Assembly: GCA_024685995.1 (NCBI GenBank)
Contig: JAIBDY010000010.1
Span: 1 to 56,485 of the forward strand
Origin: Piscirickettsiaceae bacterium
Lineage (GTDB): Bacteria; Pseudomonadota; Gammaproteobacteria; Nitrosococcales; Methylophagaceae
Direction of reading: 5' to 3'
Length of the DNA stretch: 56,485 bases
Shown here: positions 9,419 to 18,676 of the stretch, one piece after another
Position numbering within the stretch: position 1 is the first letter of the stretch
Layout: every line of letters begins with the position of its first letter
The notes under the pieces: model-generated
Database searches by the model: none
Told to the model about the DNA's origin: nothing
The model's input: the letters and a program-made list of their open reading frames with translations, nothing else
Translations under genes and position numbers: made by a program

Positions 9419-10106
9419 AACGCCACCGCTCAATCACCTCGGCACCATCACTAGCCACAAAGACAGCGCTGGCTAAATCTACAAAAATGCCGTGTTCAAC
9501 GACGCCGGGGATATCGTTTAATACCGTATTTAACGTACTCGCGTCGGGGTAACTTTCAAAAGTCATATCGAGTACCAAGCTACCATGCGAGGTGACTGCC
9601 AAGCCATCCCCCGCCGCATTGGGCCTTAACTGCCCTGTGCCGCCCAAGGCCTGTAAGTTTTGCTGGACGAGTTGCCATGCAAAAGGCATCACTTCAACCG
9701 GAATTGCATAATTTTGACCAATCTTAGCGACCATTTTACTGTCATCGACTAAAACGTAAAACGTCTGACTCGCCCTTGCCAATAGCTTTTCGCGTACTAA
9801 ATCTGAACCTCGCCCTTTCAACAAAGTCATGTCTGGTGACACTTCATCCGCCCCGTCCACATACACATCAATGCCGTTTAATTGTTCAATACTGATTTGT
9901 GGTAAACCTAAACTTTGCGCTTTCATTGTGCTCACCACCGAACTTGCCACCGTCACACAATCTAAGCCTTGTTGTTGTCGTGCAGCCAAAGCCTCAATAA
10001 AATAATTCGCCGTCGATCCGGTTCCTAACCCGACAATCATGCCATCTTCAATCAAATTAGCGGCATGATTCGCCACCCGTTGTTTTGCATTTAGCTCGGT
10101 TGTCAT
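9417..10106 (-). CDS. rpiA: Ribose-5-phosphate isomerase A
   Basis: RpiA interconverts ribose-5-phosphate and ribulose-5-phosphate in the pentose phosphate pathway. The protein is 229 aa, close to the usual 219. It has the phosphate-binding motif GLGTGSTANYF, the DGADEV motif carrying catalytic Asp residues, and GRGSDLVREK. I chose the ATG at 10106 (MTTELNAKQ) because AAGGAG lies 7 nt upstream; the frame stays open to 10145. A decayed copy of its promoter, start and first 20 or so codons lies at 14707-14804. Confidence 0.97.
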   Translation of the reverse strand: MTTELNAKQRVANHAANLIEDGMIVGLGTGSTANYFIEALAARQQQGLDCVTVASSVVSTMKAQSLGLPQISIEQLNGIDVYVDGADEVSPDMTLLKGRGSDLVREKLLARASQTFYVLVDDSKMVAKIGQNYAIPVEVMPFAWQLVQQNLQALGGTGQLRPNAAGDGLAVTSHGSLVLDMTFESYPDASTLNTVLNDIPGVVEHGIFVDLASAVFVASDGAEVIERWR

Positions 10107-10233
10107 GATGCACTCCTTAAGATTCAAACAGTTAAATTCAGACATATAAAGAAAATAGTCTCCTTAATTTGCCTCTTATACCACTTACCGTTACTATTCG
10201 ACACTAATAAGATTTAGAGCAAGGAGGCGATAG

Positions 10234-13107
10234 ATGAAGACGCCTATATCGAAGAAGCATGAGCAGGCGCGCATTGCAGCGTTAAACAACTTAAAGAGCC
10301 TTGACACACCGAATACCGATGAACGTTTTGATCGCATTACCCGTCTTGCGGTTCAAATATTTAACGTTTCTAGTGCTGCGATTGGTTTAATTGATACTGA
10401 CCGTGTCTGGTTAAAGTCAAAACAAGGGCTCACTGAACTTTGCGAGTTACCACGGGAGGAATCCTTTTGTGGACAGACCATTCTGCAATCCGATATTTTA
10501 GAAATATCCAACACCCTTGAAGACCCTGATTTTGCAGACCACCCACTTGTTACAGGGCCGCCCCATCTCCGTTTCTACGCTGGTGTCCCTTTAGTTTCCC
10601 CTGATGGCTACCACGTCGGCACGCTCTGTCTTTTTAATTCCACACCTAAAACATTAACCCCGAATGAACGTCTAAGCTTACGCGACCTTGCGAATTGGAT
10701 ACAGGATGAATTTGTAAAAGATAGCATTCAACATACTGAAGGTCGATTAAGCACCATTTTAGACACCGTTGTTGATGCCATTATCACCATTGACGAGCAA
10801 GGTCGCATAGACAGTTTTAATCACGCCGCCACCCAACTCTTTGGTTATCAAGCGAATGAGGCCGTTGGCAATAAAGTTAACATACTGCTGCCAGAACCCT
10901 TTCACCACCAGGATTATCTAAAACGCTTGCTAGTACTTGACCAAAAAGGGCGAGAAGTCATTGGGCGACGAAAAGACGGCACGACATTCCCATTGGAACT
11001 GACGGTGAGTGAAACGGTAGTGGCTGGCCAGCGTTATTTCACAGGTATTGCCCGTGACATAACAGAACAAATCGAAGACAAGCAAGCCCTAGCACTCTCT
11101 CACCAGCGCCTGAAACTAGCGACGGATGCAGGCGGCTTCGGCGTTTGGGATTATGACCTCGTTGAAGACACGCTCATTTGGGATGACCAGATGTTCAAAA
11201 TTTTTGGACAAGCTGTTGGGACTACCCCATTAAGTTATGAGGATTGGTTAAAAGCTTTACACCCTGAAGACAGAGAGCAAGCTGATAAAGAAATACAGGC
11301 CGTGTTGAATAGCGCACAAGACTTCACTAATGAATATCGCATCATTTGGCCCGATGGATCGATACATTATATCTATGCCGCAGCTGTAGTCATACGGAAT
11401 AATGCCGGCAAACCACAGCGGATGATTGGTCTCAATTCAGATATTACTGAACAAAAAGAAGCACACATCAAATTAAACCATGCTCACCAGTTATATCAAT
11501 CCATTATTGATACGATGGATGACTTGGTCTACGTCAAAGATCGGGATTTTAAATTTATCGCCTGCAATGATGCCTTTGCTAGCGTGCACGCACTGCCTAA
11601 GGAAGAGATCATCGGACATACTGATGAACGCTCTATCTCACTGCATAAAAACATCACACACCTTAGATATTGGGATCAAAAGGTCTTTGAAACCGGCAAA
11701 ATGCAAATGTTTGATACTTCGATAAACTTCCCCAAGGGCAGCCAAACTCTTCTCCATATCAGAAAATATCCACTATATCAGGACAATATCCTAATTGGCG
11801 TTGTCGGTATTGGCCACGATATCACCAAAAGAGAAAAGCAAGCCAAAGAGCTCAAACAGGCTAAAAAGGCAGCCGAACAGGCCAATAACATGAAGTCTGA
11901 GTTTCTAGCCAATATGAGTCACGAACTGCGCACCCCTTTGAATGCCATTATTGGCTTTTCTGAATTACTCAAAGATGGGGTCATCGGCGAGTTGACAGCA
12001 GATCAAACACAATATTGCACTGAAATCTTTGATAGTGGCTCTCATTTACTTGATTTAATCAATGACATTCTTGATTTATCTAAAGTCGAAGCTGGGAAGT
12101 TAGAGCTAAACCTTGAAGCCGTATCCATTCAAGATTTATTACAAAGCAGCCTGTATATTATTCGCGAAAAAGCAATACATCAACACATCAGCCTGTCACT
12201 CAAGTGCGATGACAACATAGAGCCATGCCTTGTTGATTCGCGAAAAATAAAACAAATACTCTATAACTTATTATCCAATGCGGTTAAGTTTACCAATGAG
12301 GGTGGCCAGATAAGTTTAACGGCAAAACTATTGGGGCAGCAGCAAGTAATTACCTTATTTGACAGCCACAAAATACCCACTCATAAAGAAAGTTATATTG
12401 AGCTGTCAGTGACGGATAGTGGTATCGGGATCCTTGATACCGATTTCGACAAAATATTTCGGCCCTTTGAACAAGTTGAAAGTTCATTATCTAGGCGCTA
12501 TCAAGGTACTGGGCTGGGATTAAGCTTGGTTCGAGCGCTAGCTGAACTGCATCACGGCACTGTCAGTGTCACTTCCAGACTCGGTCAAGGCTCGACCTTC
12601 AGCGTTTATTTGCCTTACCGCCCAGTCAAAACTGAAACTGAAACTGAAACTGAAACTGAAACTGAAACTGAAACTGAAACTGAAACTGAAACTGAAACTG
12701 AAACCAGTCAGGTATCCCTCTTTGCACTCATTATCGAAGATGATACCCCTGCTGCAAAGATAACCGAAACACAATTACAGTCTCATGGCTTTTTTACCAC
12801 TGCCGTGACAACGGGCGAACACGCGCTGGAATGGCTGCAAACACATCAAAAACCTGATCTCATTGTTTTAGATATTATTTTGCCGACCATGGGAGGCTGG
12901 GAATTATTACAGCGAATACACTCTCAATTTCCCCACTATGACGATATCCCCATCATTATCCTTTCCATCATAGGCGATGATAATCAACAACGTGCTGATG
13001 CCATGGGTGTGACGGCCACTTTGCAAAAACCTGTAGAACAACAAGCGCTAAACCAAATATTGCTTAAGCTCGGTTTAAGCACTCGCTGTCAAAACGAGGA
13101 GCGCTAA
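10234..13107 (+). CDS. Hybrid sensor histidine kinase, GAF-PAS3-HisKA-HATPase-REC
   Basis: This 957-aa hybrid kinase has no obvious transmembrane helices, so it is probably cytoplasmic. Domains in order are GAF (about 10-160), PAS (170-285), PAS (290-405), PAS (420-535), HisKA with phosphoacceptor H563 in NMSHELRTPLNAIIGF, and HATPase_c with N682 in LLSNAVKF and a DSGIGI G-box near 727. A Thr-Glu repeat linker (800-823) leads to a C-terminal receiver with phosphoacceptor D880. An SD (AAGGAGG) precedes the ATG. It is followed without a gap by a single-domain regulator and an HD-GYP regulator, implying a phosphorelay controlling c-di-GMP breakdown. The input signal is unknown. Confidence 0.93.
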   Translation: MKTPISKKHEQARIAALNNLKSLDTPNTDERFDRITRLAVQIFNVSSAAIGLIDTDRVWLKSKQGLTELCELPREESFCGQTILQSDILEISNTLEDPDFADHPLVTGPPHLRFYAGVPLVSPDGYHVGTLCLFNSTPKTLTPNERLSLRDLANWIQDEFVKDSIQHTEGRLSTILDTVVDAIITIDEQGRIDSFNHAATQLFGYQANEAVGNKVNILLPEPFHHQDYLKRLLVLDQKGREVIGRRKDGTTFPLELTVSETVVAGQRYFTGIARDITEQIEDKQALALSHQRLKLATDAGGFGVWDYDLVEDTLIWDDQMFKIFGQAVGTTPLSYEDWLKALHPEDREQADKEIQAVLNSAQDFTNEYRIIWPDGSIHYIYAAAVVIRNNAGKPQRMIGLNSDITEQKEAHIKLNHAHQLYQSIIDTMDDLVYVKDRDFKFIACNDAFASVHALPKEEIIGHTDERSISLHKNITHLRYWDQKVFETGKMQMFDTSINFPKGSQTLLHIRKYPLYQDNILIGVVGIGHDITKREKQAKELKQAKKAAEQANNMKSEFLANMSHELRTPLNAIIGFSELLKDGVIGELTADQTQYCTEIFDSGSHLLDLINDILDLSKVEAGKLELNLEAVSIQDLLQSSLYIIREKAIHQHISLSLKCDDNIEPCLVDSRKIKQILYNLLSNAVKFTNEGGQISLTAKLLGQQQVITLFDSHKIPTHKESYIELSVTDSGIGILDTDFDKIFRPFEQVESSLSRRYQGTGLGLSLVRALAELHHGTVSVTSRLGQGSTFSVYLPYRPVKTETETETETETETETETETETETETSQVSLFALIIEDDTPAAKITETQLQSHGFFTTAVTTGEHALEWLQTHQKPDLIVLDIILPTMGGWELLQRIHSQFPHYDDIPIIILSIIGDDNQQRADAMGVTATLQKPVEQQALNQILLKLGLSTRCQNEER
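12631..12702 (+). repeat. Hexanucleotide tandem repeat (ACTGAA)x12 inside the kinase gene
   Basis: Twelve perfect copies of ACTGAA encode twelve Thr-Glu dipeptides (residues 800-823) between the HATPase and receiver domains. The 6-bp unit keeps frame, so slippage would change linker length rather than switch the gene off. Confidence 0.97.
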
Positions 13108-13473
13108 ATGACGAAAATTCTGATTATTGAAGACACCCCCGCCAATATGCGTTTAGTCGTTGGCATCTTGGAACGTGAAGGTTATATCGTCACGCCAGCT
13201 GAGACTGCAGAGCAAGGTATTGAGCTCGCCCAACAAATACGGTTTGACTTGATATTAATGGATATCCAATTACCCACAATGGATGGCTTAACCGCGATAC
13301 GTATTTTAAGAGAAATCGACCGCGTTAAAACTACCCCGATCATCGCATTGACCGCCCATGCCATGAAAGAGGAAGAGGCACAGATATTAGCTTCTGGTTG
13401 TGATGGTTATATTGCCAAACCGATTCGCTACAAAGCCCTTCTTAATACGGTTCAACAGTATTTGAACAATTAG
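13108..13473 (+). CDS. Single-domain response regulator (DivK/CheY-like)
   Basis: This is a 121-aa stand-alone receiver domain with no output domain. The acidic pocket is in IIEDTPANMR, the phosphoacceptor is D52 in LILMDIQLP, the conserved Thr is in PIIALTAHAM and the Lys is in YIAKPIR. The AMKEEE segment after the Thr is typical of DivK-like regulators. The ATG directly follows the kinase stop codon, and its own stop abuts the next gene, so the three are cotranscribed. It probably relays phosphate from, or tunes, the hybrid kinase. Confidence 0.92.
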   Translation: MTKILIIEDTPANMRLVVGILEREGYIVTPAETAEQGIELAQQIRFDLILMDIQLPTMDGLTAIRILREIDRVKTTPIIALTAHAMKEEEAQILASGCDGYIAKPIRYKALLNTVQQYLNN

Positions 13474-13493
13474 TGACCAAAGGACAGCCAAAC

Positions 13494-14555
13494 ATGATCG
13501 ACACCACCGGCGCCAAAATACTCATTATCGATGATGAGCGAAAGAACAGGATGCTGTTAACCTTGCATATGACCGAAGAAGGTTACCAACATCAAGAAGC
13601 CAGCAGCGGTGCAGAGGGCATTATGCTGGCAAGATCCTCACAACCCGACTTAATTTTACTCGATGCGATGATGCCAGAAATGGATGGTTTTCAAGTCGCC
13701 ATGAAACTCAAAAACGATCCCAAAACACAAGGCATCCCCATTATCATGGTGACAGCCCTGTCAGATCAAAGCTCACTTGAGCGTGGTCTTGCTTGCGGCA
13801 TTGAAGAATTTATCAGTAAACCCGTCAAAGCCAACGAAGTGCAAATACGAGTACGTAATTTATTAAGGCTCAAGCTAGCAAACGATGCCCTGTCTAATCA
13901 TAATGGCTTGCTCGATGCCGAGGTACAAAAACGGACACAAGAACTCGAAACGACCACCGAAGAAAGCATACATATGTTGATGCGAGCGGCCGAATATCGG
14001 GATGATGAAACAGGCTCACACGTTAAAAGGATCAGTTATTATTGTAAATACTTAGCAAAGGCACTGGGGATGAGTGATGACTATTGCCACACAATCTTTT
14101 TCGCCAGTCCTATGCACGATGTTGGGAAAATAGGGATCCCAGACGCGATACTGCTAAAAGCAGGTGGTTTTGAACCCCATGAATGGGAAATAATGAAAAG
14201 CCATACGACCATCGGCGCCAATATCCTCAGCGGCCAGCATAGTTCACCCTATATTACAATGGGTAAAGAGATAGCCCTCTCACATCATGAGTGCTGGGAT
14301 GGTAGTGGTTATCCGCATGGCTTAAAGGGCGAAGAAATTCCATTATCTGCACGTATAATGAGTATTTGTGATGTCTATGATGCCTTACGTAGCGAAAGGC
14401 CTTATAAAAAGCCTTTTGACCATCAAACGGCAATGAAAAAAATCGAACACGGTGATGATCGCTTAAGAGCGGAACATTTCGACCCCACGATTAAAGCCAA
14501 GTTTATCGCCTTTCACTCTGCTTTTGAAAAGATATTTGATAGTTTAAATCAGTAA
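13494..14555 (+). CDS. REC-HD-GYP response regulator (c-di-GMP phosphodiesterase)
   Basis: A receiver domain (phosphoacceptor D57 in LILLDAMMPEMDGF) is joined through a helical linker to an HD-GYP domain with H208-D209 in MHDVGKIGIPD and G272-Y273-P274. HD-GYP proteins with intact HD and GYP motifs usually hydrolyse c-di-GMP. I took the ATG at 13494 (353 aa), which has AAGGA about 10 nt upstream. A GTG at 13473 overlapping the previous stop would add 7 residues. This is the output end of the three-gene cassette; phosphorylation probably controls the phosphodiesterase. Confidence 0.92.
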   Translation: MIDTTGAKILIIDDERKNRMLLTLHMTEEGYQHQEASSGAEGIMLARSSQPDLILLDAMMPEMDGFQVAMKLKNDPKTQGIPIIMVTALSDQSSLERGLACGIEEFISKPVKANEVQIRVRNLLRLKLANDALSNHNGLLDAEVQKRTQELETTTEESIHMLMRAAEYRDDETGSHVKRISYYCKYLAKALGMSDDYCHTIFFASPMHDVGKIGIPDAILLKAGGFEPHEWEIMKSHTTIGANILSGQHSSPYITMGKEIALSHHECWDGSGYPHGLKGEEIPLSARIMSICDVYDALRSERPYKKPFDHQTAMKKIEHGDDRLRAEHFDPTIKAKFIAFHSAFEKIFDSLNQ

Positions 14556-14706
14556 CTATTTTTTTGCTAAAAAAGCAAAATTCCGACACTGACTGACCTA
14601 AACACAACCTAGACCATGATTGATTTTTTCGACCATCAGTGCCAAACAAAACTCAGTTGCTATCTTATTTTTTAGCTCCAAAACCGCAACTGAACTGATT
14701 CAAAGA

Positions 14707-14804
14707 AATAGCTTTAAATCCAATAGCGGCATGATTCTCCCTGTCCCTTATTTTGCATTTAGGTCGGCGGCTATGATGCCTTCTCTATGACGTAAACTGT
14801 TAAA
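14707..14804 (-). pseudogene. rpiA': Decayed partial duplicate of the rpiA 5' end
   Basis: Read on the minus strand, this segment aligns with the leader and first 20 or so codons of rpiA (10042-10137). Exact blocks include 14 nt at 14724-14737 (TAGCGGCATGATTC on the plus strand) and 11 nt TTTTGCATTTA, followed after one mismatch by TCGG. The start codon has become ATA and the SD is disturbed, so it is not expressed as RpiA. The rest of the 313-bp gap (14556-14868) shows only a weak AT-rich hairpin after the HD-GYP gene. Both copies lie in the same orientation on either side of the signalling cassette. Confidence 0.8.
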
Positions 14805-14868
14805 ATAATGCGCTACACCATATTCCTAACATCATTTTAAGCTAAATTGTTACAGTCAGGATGCTACG

Positions 14869-15750
14869 ATGATTAACTTTGATTCAATTGTGCAACATAT
14901 TCAACAAACAACAGGCCGCACTTTTTCCGACTACAGCCAAACGTCAATTGGCGGTGGCGGCATTAATGCGGCCTTTCAACTTAAAACGCCTGAGCAATCC
15001 TATTTCATCAAGCTCAACACCCCACAACGTGAGTCGATGTTTGAAGCAGAGGCACAAGGGCTCCTGAATATAGCTGCCACAAACTGTATTCGCGTGCCCG
15101 ACGTCATTTGTTTCGGTAAAACGGCCACCCACAGTTATCTCGTTTTAGAATATATTGCTTGCCAGCGCTTTGATCAGACTTCAAGCACCTTACTCGGCGA
15201 GCAACTCGCACAACTACATCACATAGCTCAACCTTATTTTGGCTGGCATTGTGACAACACCATTGGCAGTACGCCGCAATATAACCCTCGTGAGCACGAC
15301 TGGCTAACTTTTTGGCAACAGCATCGCCTTCAACAACAGCTCACTTTCGCGAAACAAAATGGTTACGCTCAACAATTACAAGACAAAGGCGACCGCCTTA
15401 CAGACAAGTTAGGTGTGTTTTTTGAAGCTTATTCACCACAACCAGCCTTATTACACGGTGATTTATGGAGCGGTAATGCCGCGACCGATTCTCAAGGTAG
15501 ACCAATTATTTATGATCCTGCTTGTTATTACGGCGACAGAGAAGCTGACATCGCGATGACAGAGTTATTCGGCGGCTTTAGCCAATCGTTTTATGACGCT
15601 TACCGAGCTAATTTACCCTTAGATGCCGCTTATCAAACACGAAAAAGCCTTTATAATCTATACCATATATTAAATCACGTTAACTTATTCGGCGGCAGCT
15701 ATCTCAGCCAAGCCAGCCAGATGATAGACCAACTCCTCGCCGACACTTAA
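14869..15750 (+). CDS. Fructosamine kinase family protein
   Basis: This 293-aa protein belongs to the fructosamine/ketosamine kinase family (YniA-like, COG3001), whose members phosphorylate sugars on glycated amines so that the adduct is released. Visible motifs are an N-terminal GGGGINAAF-like loop, LLHGDLWSGNAA (catalytic Asp region, about residues 197-208) and a downstream metal-binding DPACYYGDREAD. It is followed after 17 bp by a low-molecular-weight tyrosine phosphatase, a frequent neighbour of this family. The two may cooperate in protein deglycation, which is inference. Confidence 0.88.
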   Translation: MINFDSIVQHIQQTTGRTFSDYSQTSIGGGGINAAFQLKTPEQSYFIKLNTPQRESMFEAEAQGLLNIAATNCIRVPDVICFGKTATHSYLVLEYIACQRFDQTSSTLLGEQLAQLHHIAQPYFGWHCDNTIGSTPQYNPREHDWLTFWQQHRLQQQLTFAKQNGYAQQLQDKGDRLTDKLGVFFEAYSPQPALLHGDLWSGNAATDSQGRPIIYDPACYYGDREADIAMTELFGGFSQSFYDAYRANLPLDAAYQTRKSLYNLYHILNHVNLFGGSYLSQASQMIDQLLADT

Positions 15751-15767
15751 AGGAATACACCAACACC

Positions 15768-16238
15768 ATGAGTCAAATAAAAGTACTTTTCGTTTGCATG
15801 GGCAATATATGCCGCTCTCCTACCGCTGAGGGCGTGTTTAATAAATTACTAAATGACCAACAGCTCAGCCAACGGTTTTTAGTCGATTCTGCTGGTACCC
15901 ACGCTTATCATGTCGGCAATAGTGCAGATGGTAGAGCCCAACAAACCGCTAAACAACGTGGTGTCGATTTATCACAAATTCGTGCTCGCCAAGTAGCCAC
16001 TACCGATTTTGAATACTTCGATTATATCCTAGCGATGGATAGTGAAAATCACCGCCTCCTGATCGAGGCTAGCCCGAGTGAACATCATCATAAAATCAAA
16101 CGATTCTTAGAGTATGCCACCGACTATGCAGAGAAGGATGTACCCGATCCCTACTACGGCGGTCAAAATGGTTTCGACCATGTTTTTGACCTTGTCGAAG
16201 CAGCATCTCATGGCTTTTTAAAGACTATTCTCGAATAA
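15768..16238 (+). CDS. Low-molecular-weight protein-tyrosine phosphatase
   Basis: This is a 156-aa cytoplasmic phosphatase. The P-loop C-x5-R is C10 to R16 (VCMGNICRSPTAEG), and the general-acid Asp is in DVPDPYYGG near residue 125. Length and motif spacing are normal. No Wzc-like kinase or capsule gene is nearby. The linked fructosamine kinase gene suggests small-molecule phosphate or protein-repair substrates rather than exopolysaccharide control, but this is not settled. The SD is AAAGGAA before the ATG. Confidence 0.93.
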   Translation: MSQIKVLFVCMGNICRSPTAEGVFNKLLNDQQLSQRFLVDSAGTHAYHVGNSADGRAQQTAKQRGVDLSQIRARQVATTDFEYFDYILAMDSENHRLLIEASPSEHHHKIKRFLEYATDYAEKDVPDPYYGGQNGFDHVFDLVEAASHGFLKTILE

Positions 16239-16319
16239 AACCCGTTGATCGCTCCCACATAAATATCAGCCAGCGTATCATCGCAAACCCAAAATTTATT
16301 CGCAGCCAAAGGACTTTAC

Positions 16320-17792
16320 ATGTTGAAACCTTTACCGATTAAAACAACACTAACTTTATTGTCCTTTAGCTTACTGTTCTTTTTATTTCCACAACTGTCC
16401 TTCGCTTCTAATGAGGTGCACTTAATCGACTTAACAACACATTGGTTCGGTTATGCATCTCTCATCCTGTTCGCTGTTTCTTATTTTTTTGTGATTGCTG
16501 AAGAAGAAATTCATATGCGAAAATCGAAGCCAGTGATGTTGGCGGCAGGTATTATTTGGGCCTTGATTGCCGTTATCTACGCACAACAACCCGTAGAATA
16601 TCATCACACCGCTGAAGTCATGATCCGACACAACCTGCTCGAATATGCTGAGTTATTTTTATTCTTATTAGCGGCAATGACCTATATCAATACCATGGGC
16701 GAACGCGGTGTCTTCGATGCTTTGCGTAGCTGGTTAGTCAACCAAGGCTTTTCGCTCAGAACCATTTTCTGGTTAACCGGTTTGCTAGCCTTCTTTATCT
16801 CACCTATTGCCGATAACCTGACAACCGCTTTGTTAATGGCGACTGTTGCCATGGCTGTGGGCGGTAATAACACTAAATTTGTAGCCATTGCCTGTATTAA
16901 CATTGTCGTTGCTGCCAATGCCGGTGGTGCTTTTAGCCCCTTTGGTGACATCACAACTTTAATGGTCTGGCAAAAAGGCTTGGTCGCTTTTGAACAATTC
17001 TTCTTACTGTTCATTCCTTCGGTCGTGAACTGGCTCGTCCCTGCCGTCATCCTGTCGATGGCTGTTGGCAAAGGTAACCCTGAAATCACCACAGAAAAAG
17101 CCGCATTAAAATCAGGTGCCGTGACCGTTATTATCTTGTTTTTATTGACTATCACCATGGCTGTCTGCGCCCATAACTTTTTACACATCCCACCCGTTAT
17201 CGGCATGATGACCGGTTTAGGCATACTCAAAGTTTACGGTTACTTTATTAAGGTTCGCGACAAGCGCGAGCTTCAGATGATGGGTAATACTCATACTGCC
17301 ATGTCGGTCGAGGGCGTCAGTCAACAACAACCCTTTAATATCTTCCAGCAGTTGGAACGTGCTGAGTGGGATACTTTAATGTTCTTTTACGGCATCATCT
17401 TATCCGTCGGTGGACTAGGCACGATTGGTTACCTAACCCTCGGCTCTGAACTTATGTACGGTGACCTAGGCGCGACCAATGCCAATGTCTTAGTCGGTGT
17501 CCTTTCCGCCATTATCGATAATATTCCCGTGATGTTTGCTGTTTTGTCTATGATGCCCGCCATGGATCATGGTCAATGGTTACTGGTGACATTAACCGCC
17601 GGTGTTGGTGGCTCGATGCTTTCTATTGGTTCTGCCGCTGGTGTAGCGGTGATGGGACAAGCCCGTGGTGTTTATACTTTCTTTGCCCACCTCAAATGGA
17701 TATGGGCGATCGCATTAGGTTATGGTGCCAGTATCTGGATTCACCTTTGGTTAAATTCAGCTTTATTCGACAATGTCCCTGTTATACCTTAA
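16320..17792 (+). CDS. nhaD: NhaD-type Na+/H+ antiporter
   Basis: This inner-membrane antiporter of 490 aa exports Na+ in exchange for protons. The N-terminus looks like a cleavable or first membrane segment (LLSFSLLFFLFPQLSFA) and is followed by about eleven hydrophobic helices. Family features include the polar membrane stretches SPIADNLTTALLMA, NAGGAFSPFGDITTLM and IIDNIPVMFAVLSM. NhaD is typical of marine, halophilic or alkaliphilic bacteria. Its stop codon overlaps that of the convergent MaoC-like gene in a shared TTAA at 17789-17792, leaving no space for a terminator. Confidence 0.93.
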   Translation: MLKPLPIKTTLTLLSFSLLFFLFPQLSFASNEVHLIDLTTHWFGYASLILFAVSYFFVIAEEEIHMRKSKPVMLAAGIIWALIAVIYAQQPVEYHHTAEVMIRHNLLEYAELFLFLLAAMTYINTMGERGVFDALRSWLVNQGFSLRTIFWLTGLLAFFISPIADNLTTALLMATVAMAVGGNNTKFVAIACINIVVAANAGGAFSPFGDITTLMVWQKGLVAFEQFFLLFIPSVVNWLVPAVILSMAVGKGNPEITTEKAALKSGAVTVIILFLLTITMAVCAHNFLHIPPVIGMMTGLGILKVYGYFIKVRDKRELQMMGNTHTAMSVEGVSQQQPFNIFQQLERAEWDTLMFFYGIILSVGGLGTIGYLTLGSELMYGDLGATNANVLVGVLSAIIDNIPVMFAVLSMMPAMDHGQWLLVTLTAGVGGSMLSIGSAAGVAVMGQARGVYTFFAHLKWIWAIALGYGASIWIHLWLNSALFDNVPVIP

Positions 17793-18466
17793 AAATACAA
17801 TCTGACAACAGGCTCGGCTACACAGGCTAGTCGGGTGCTGTTTTCAATTTCAACCGTCACCTCTCTCACGATTTCTAAGCCGCGCTTTAGTGGTGTTAAC
17901 TTCACCACACGCGTTCTCGCCCGTATTCTTTTACCCTCTTTGACTGGGAAAGGGAAATGTACTTTATTGAGACCGTAGTTCACAACCATTCTAGCCTCAG
18001 GATAGACCGAAGCTTCAGGATCAACACTGTTCGTCAACATCGGAATCAAAGCCAACGTAAAAAAGCCTTGAGAAATCGTCGCTCTAAAAGGCGATTCTTT
18101 TTTAGCCCGTATCGGATCGGTATGAATCCACTGCTGATCACCGGTAATGGCAGCAAAGCGGTCGATATAATCTTGACTGACTTCAAACCAATCACCGACA
18201 AAGGTCTCTTCACCTAAGGATTCATGTAATTGCAAATAGGTTTTTTGCAATGGCAAACATTCACGAAGAAAGGCTTGTTGCTGACGTAATTCCGAATCGA
18301 AAAAATGTAAATAATGCGCAAGATAAGGTGGTGCACCAAAAGAATTAACGACCTTTTCATTAATCGATGTTGGCAGGTGGCGAATCTTTGACTCTAAGCG
18401 ATTCATCAAGCTGGTTGTTGCCTCACGACTATCACCCTTATTGGGCACGTTCCTGTTCAAGGACAT
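17789..18466 (-). CDS. MaoC-like (R)-specific enoyl-CoA hydratase family protein
   Basis: This is a 225-aa hotdog-fold protein. The hydratase-2 motif lies in the C-terminal half (FAAITGDQQWIHTDPIRA, then ATISQGFFTLALIP), with catalytic Asp and His in D-x4-H order. The N-terminal 70 residues are helical and not part of the hotdog fold. I chose the ATG at 18466 because AAGGAG lies 8 nt upstream; the frame extends to 18490. It might supply (R)-3-hydroxyacyl-CoA or act in fatty-acid metabolism. No PHA or fatty-acid genes are adjacent. Confidence 0.82.
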   Translation of the reverse strand: MSLNRNVPNKGDSREATTSLMNRLESKIRHLPTSINEKVVNSFGAPPYLAHYLHFFDSELRQQQAFLRECLPLQKTYLQLHESLGEETFVGDWFEVSQDYIDRFAAITGDQQWIHTDPIRAKKESPFRATISQGFFTLALIPMLTNSVDPEASVYPEARMVVNYGLNKVHFPFPVKEGKRIRARTRVVKLTPLKRGLEIVREVTVEIENSTRLACVAEPVVRLYF

Positions 18467-18676
18467 GGATAAACTCCTTTTCATAAGCACTGCTGCTTTA
18501 GCTAATAAATAATATCTATAATATAGTCTCTTTTCATTGCTCTATAGCAAGCATTTTACGTACCAGAAACAACATTATTTTATTATCACCTTCTTAGGCA
18601 ATAGTCGAGAACATAGATCAAACCTCTCTCAACAGGTAGAATAGCCCTCTTAGATCACCCTTGAGTATTTCGTTCC

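Noticed and set aside
12538-12774. Open frames on both strands across the ACTGAA repeat in the kinase gene
   Set aside because: They arise because the 6-bp repeat lacks stops in several frames; they are shadows of the kinase coding sequence.
14556-14580. AT-rich hairpin after the HD-GYP gene
   Set aside because: TTTTGCT and AGCAAAA pair weakly with no T tract after, so I did not call it a terminator.
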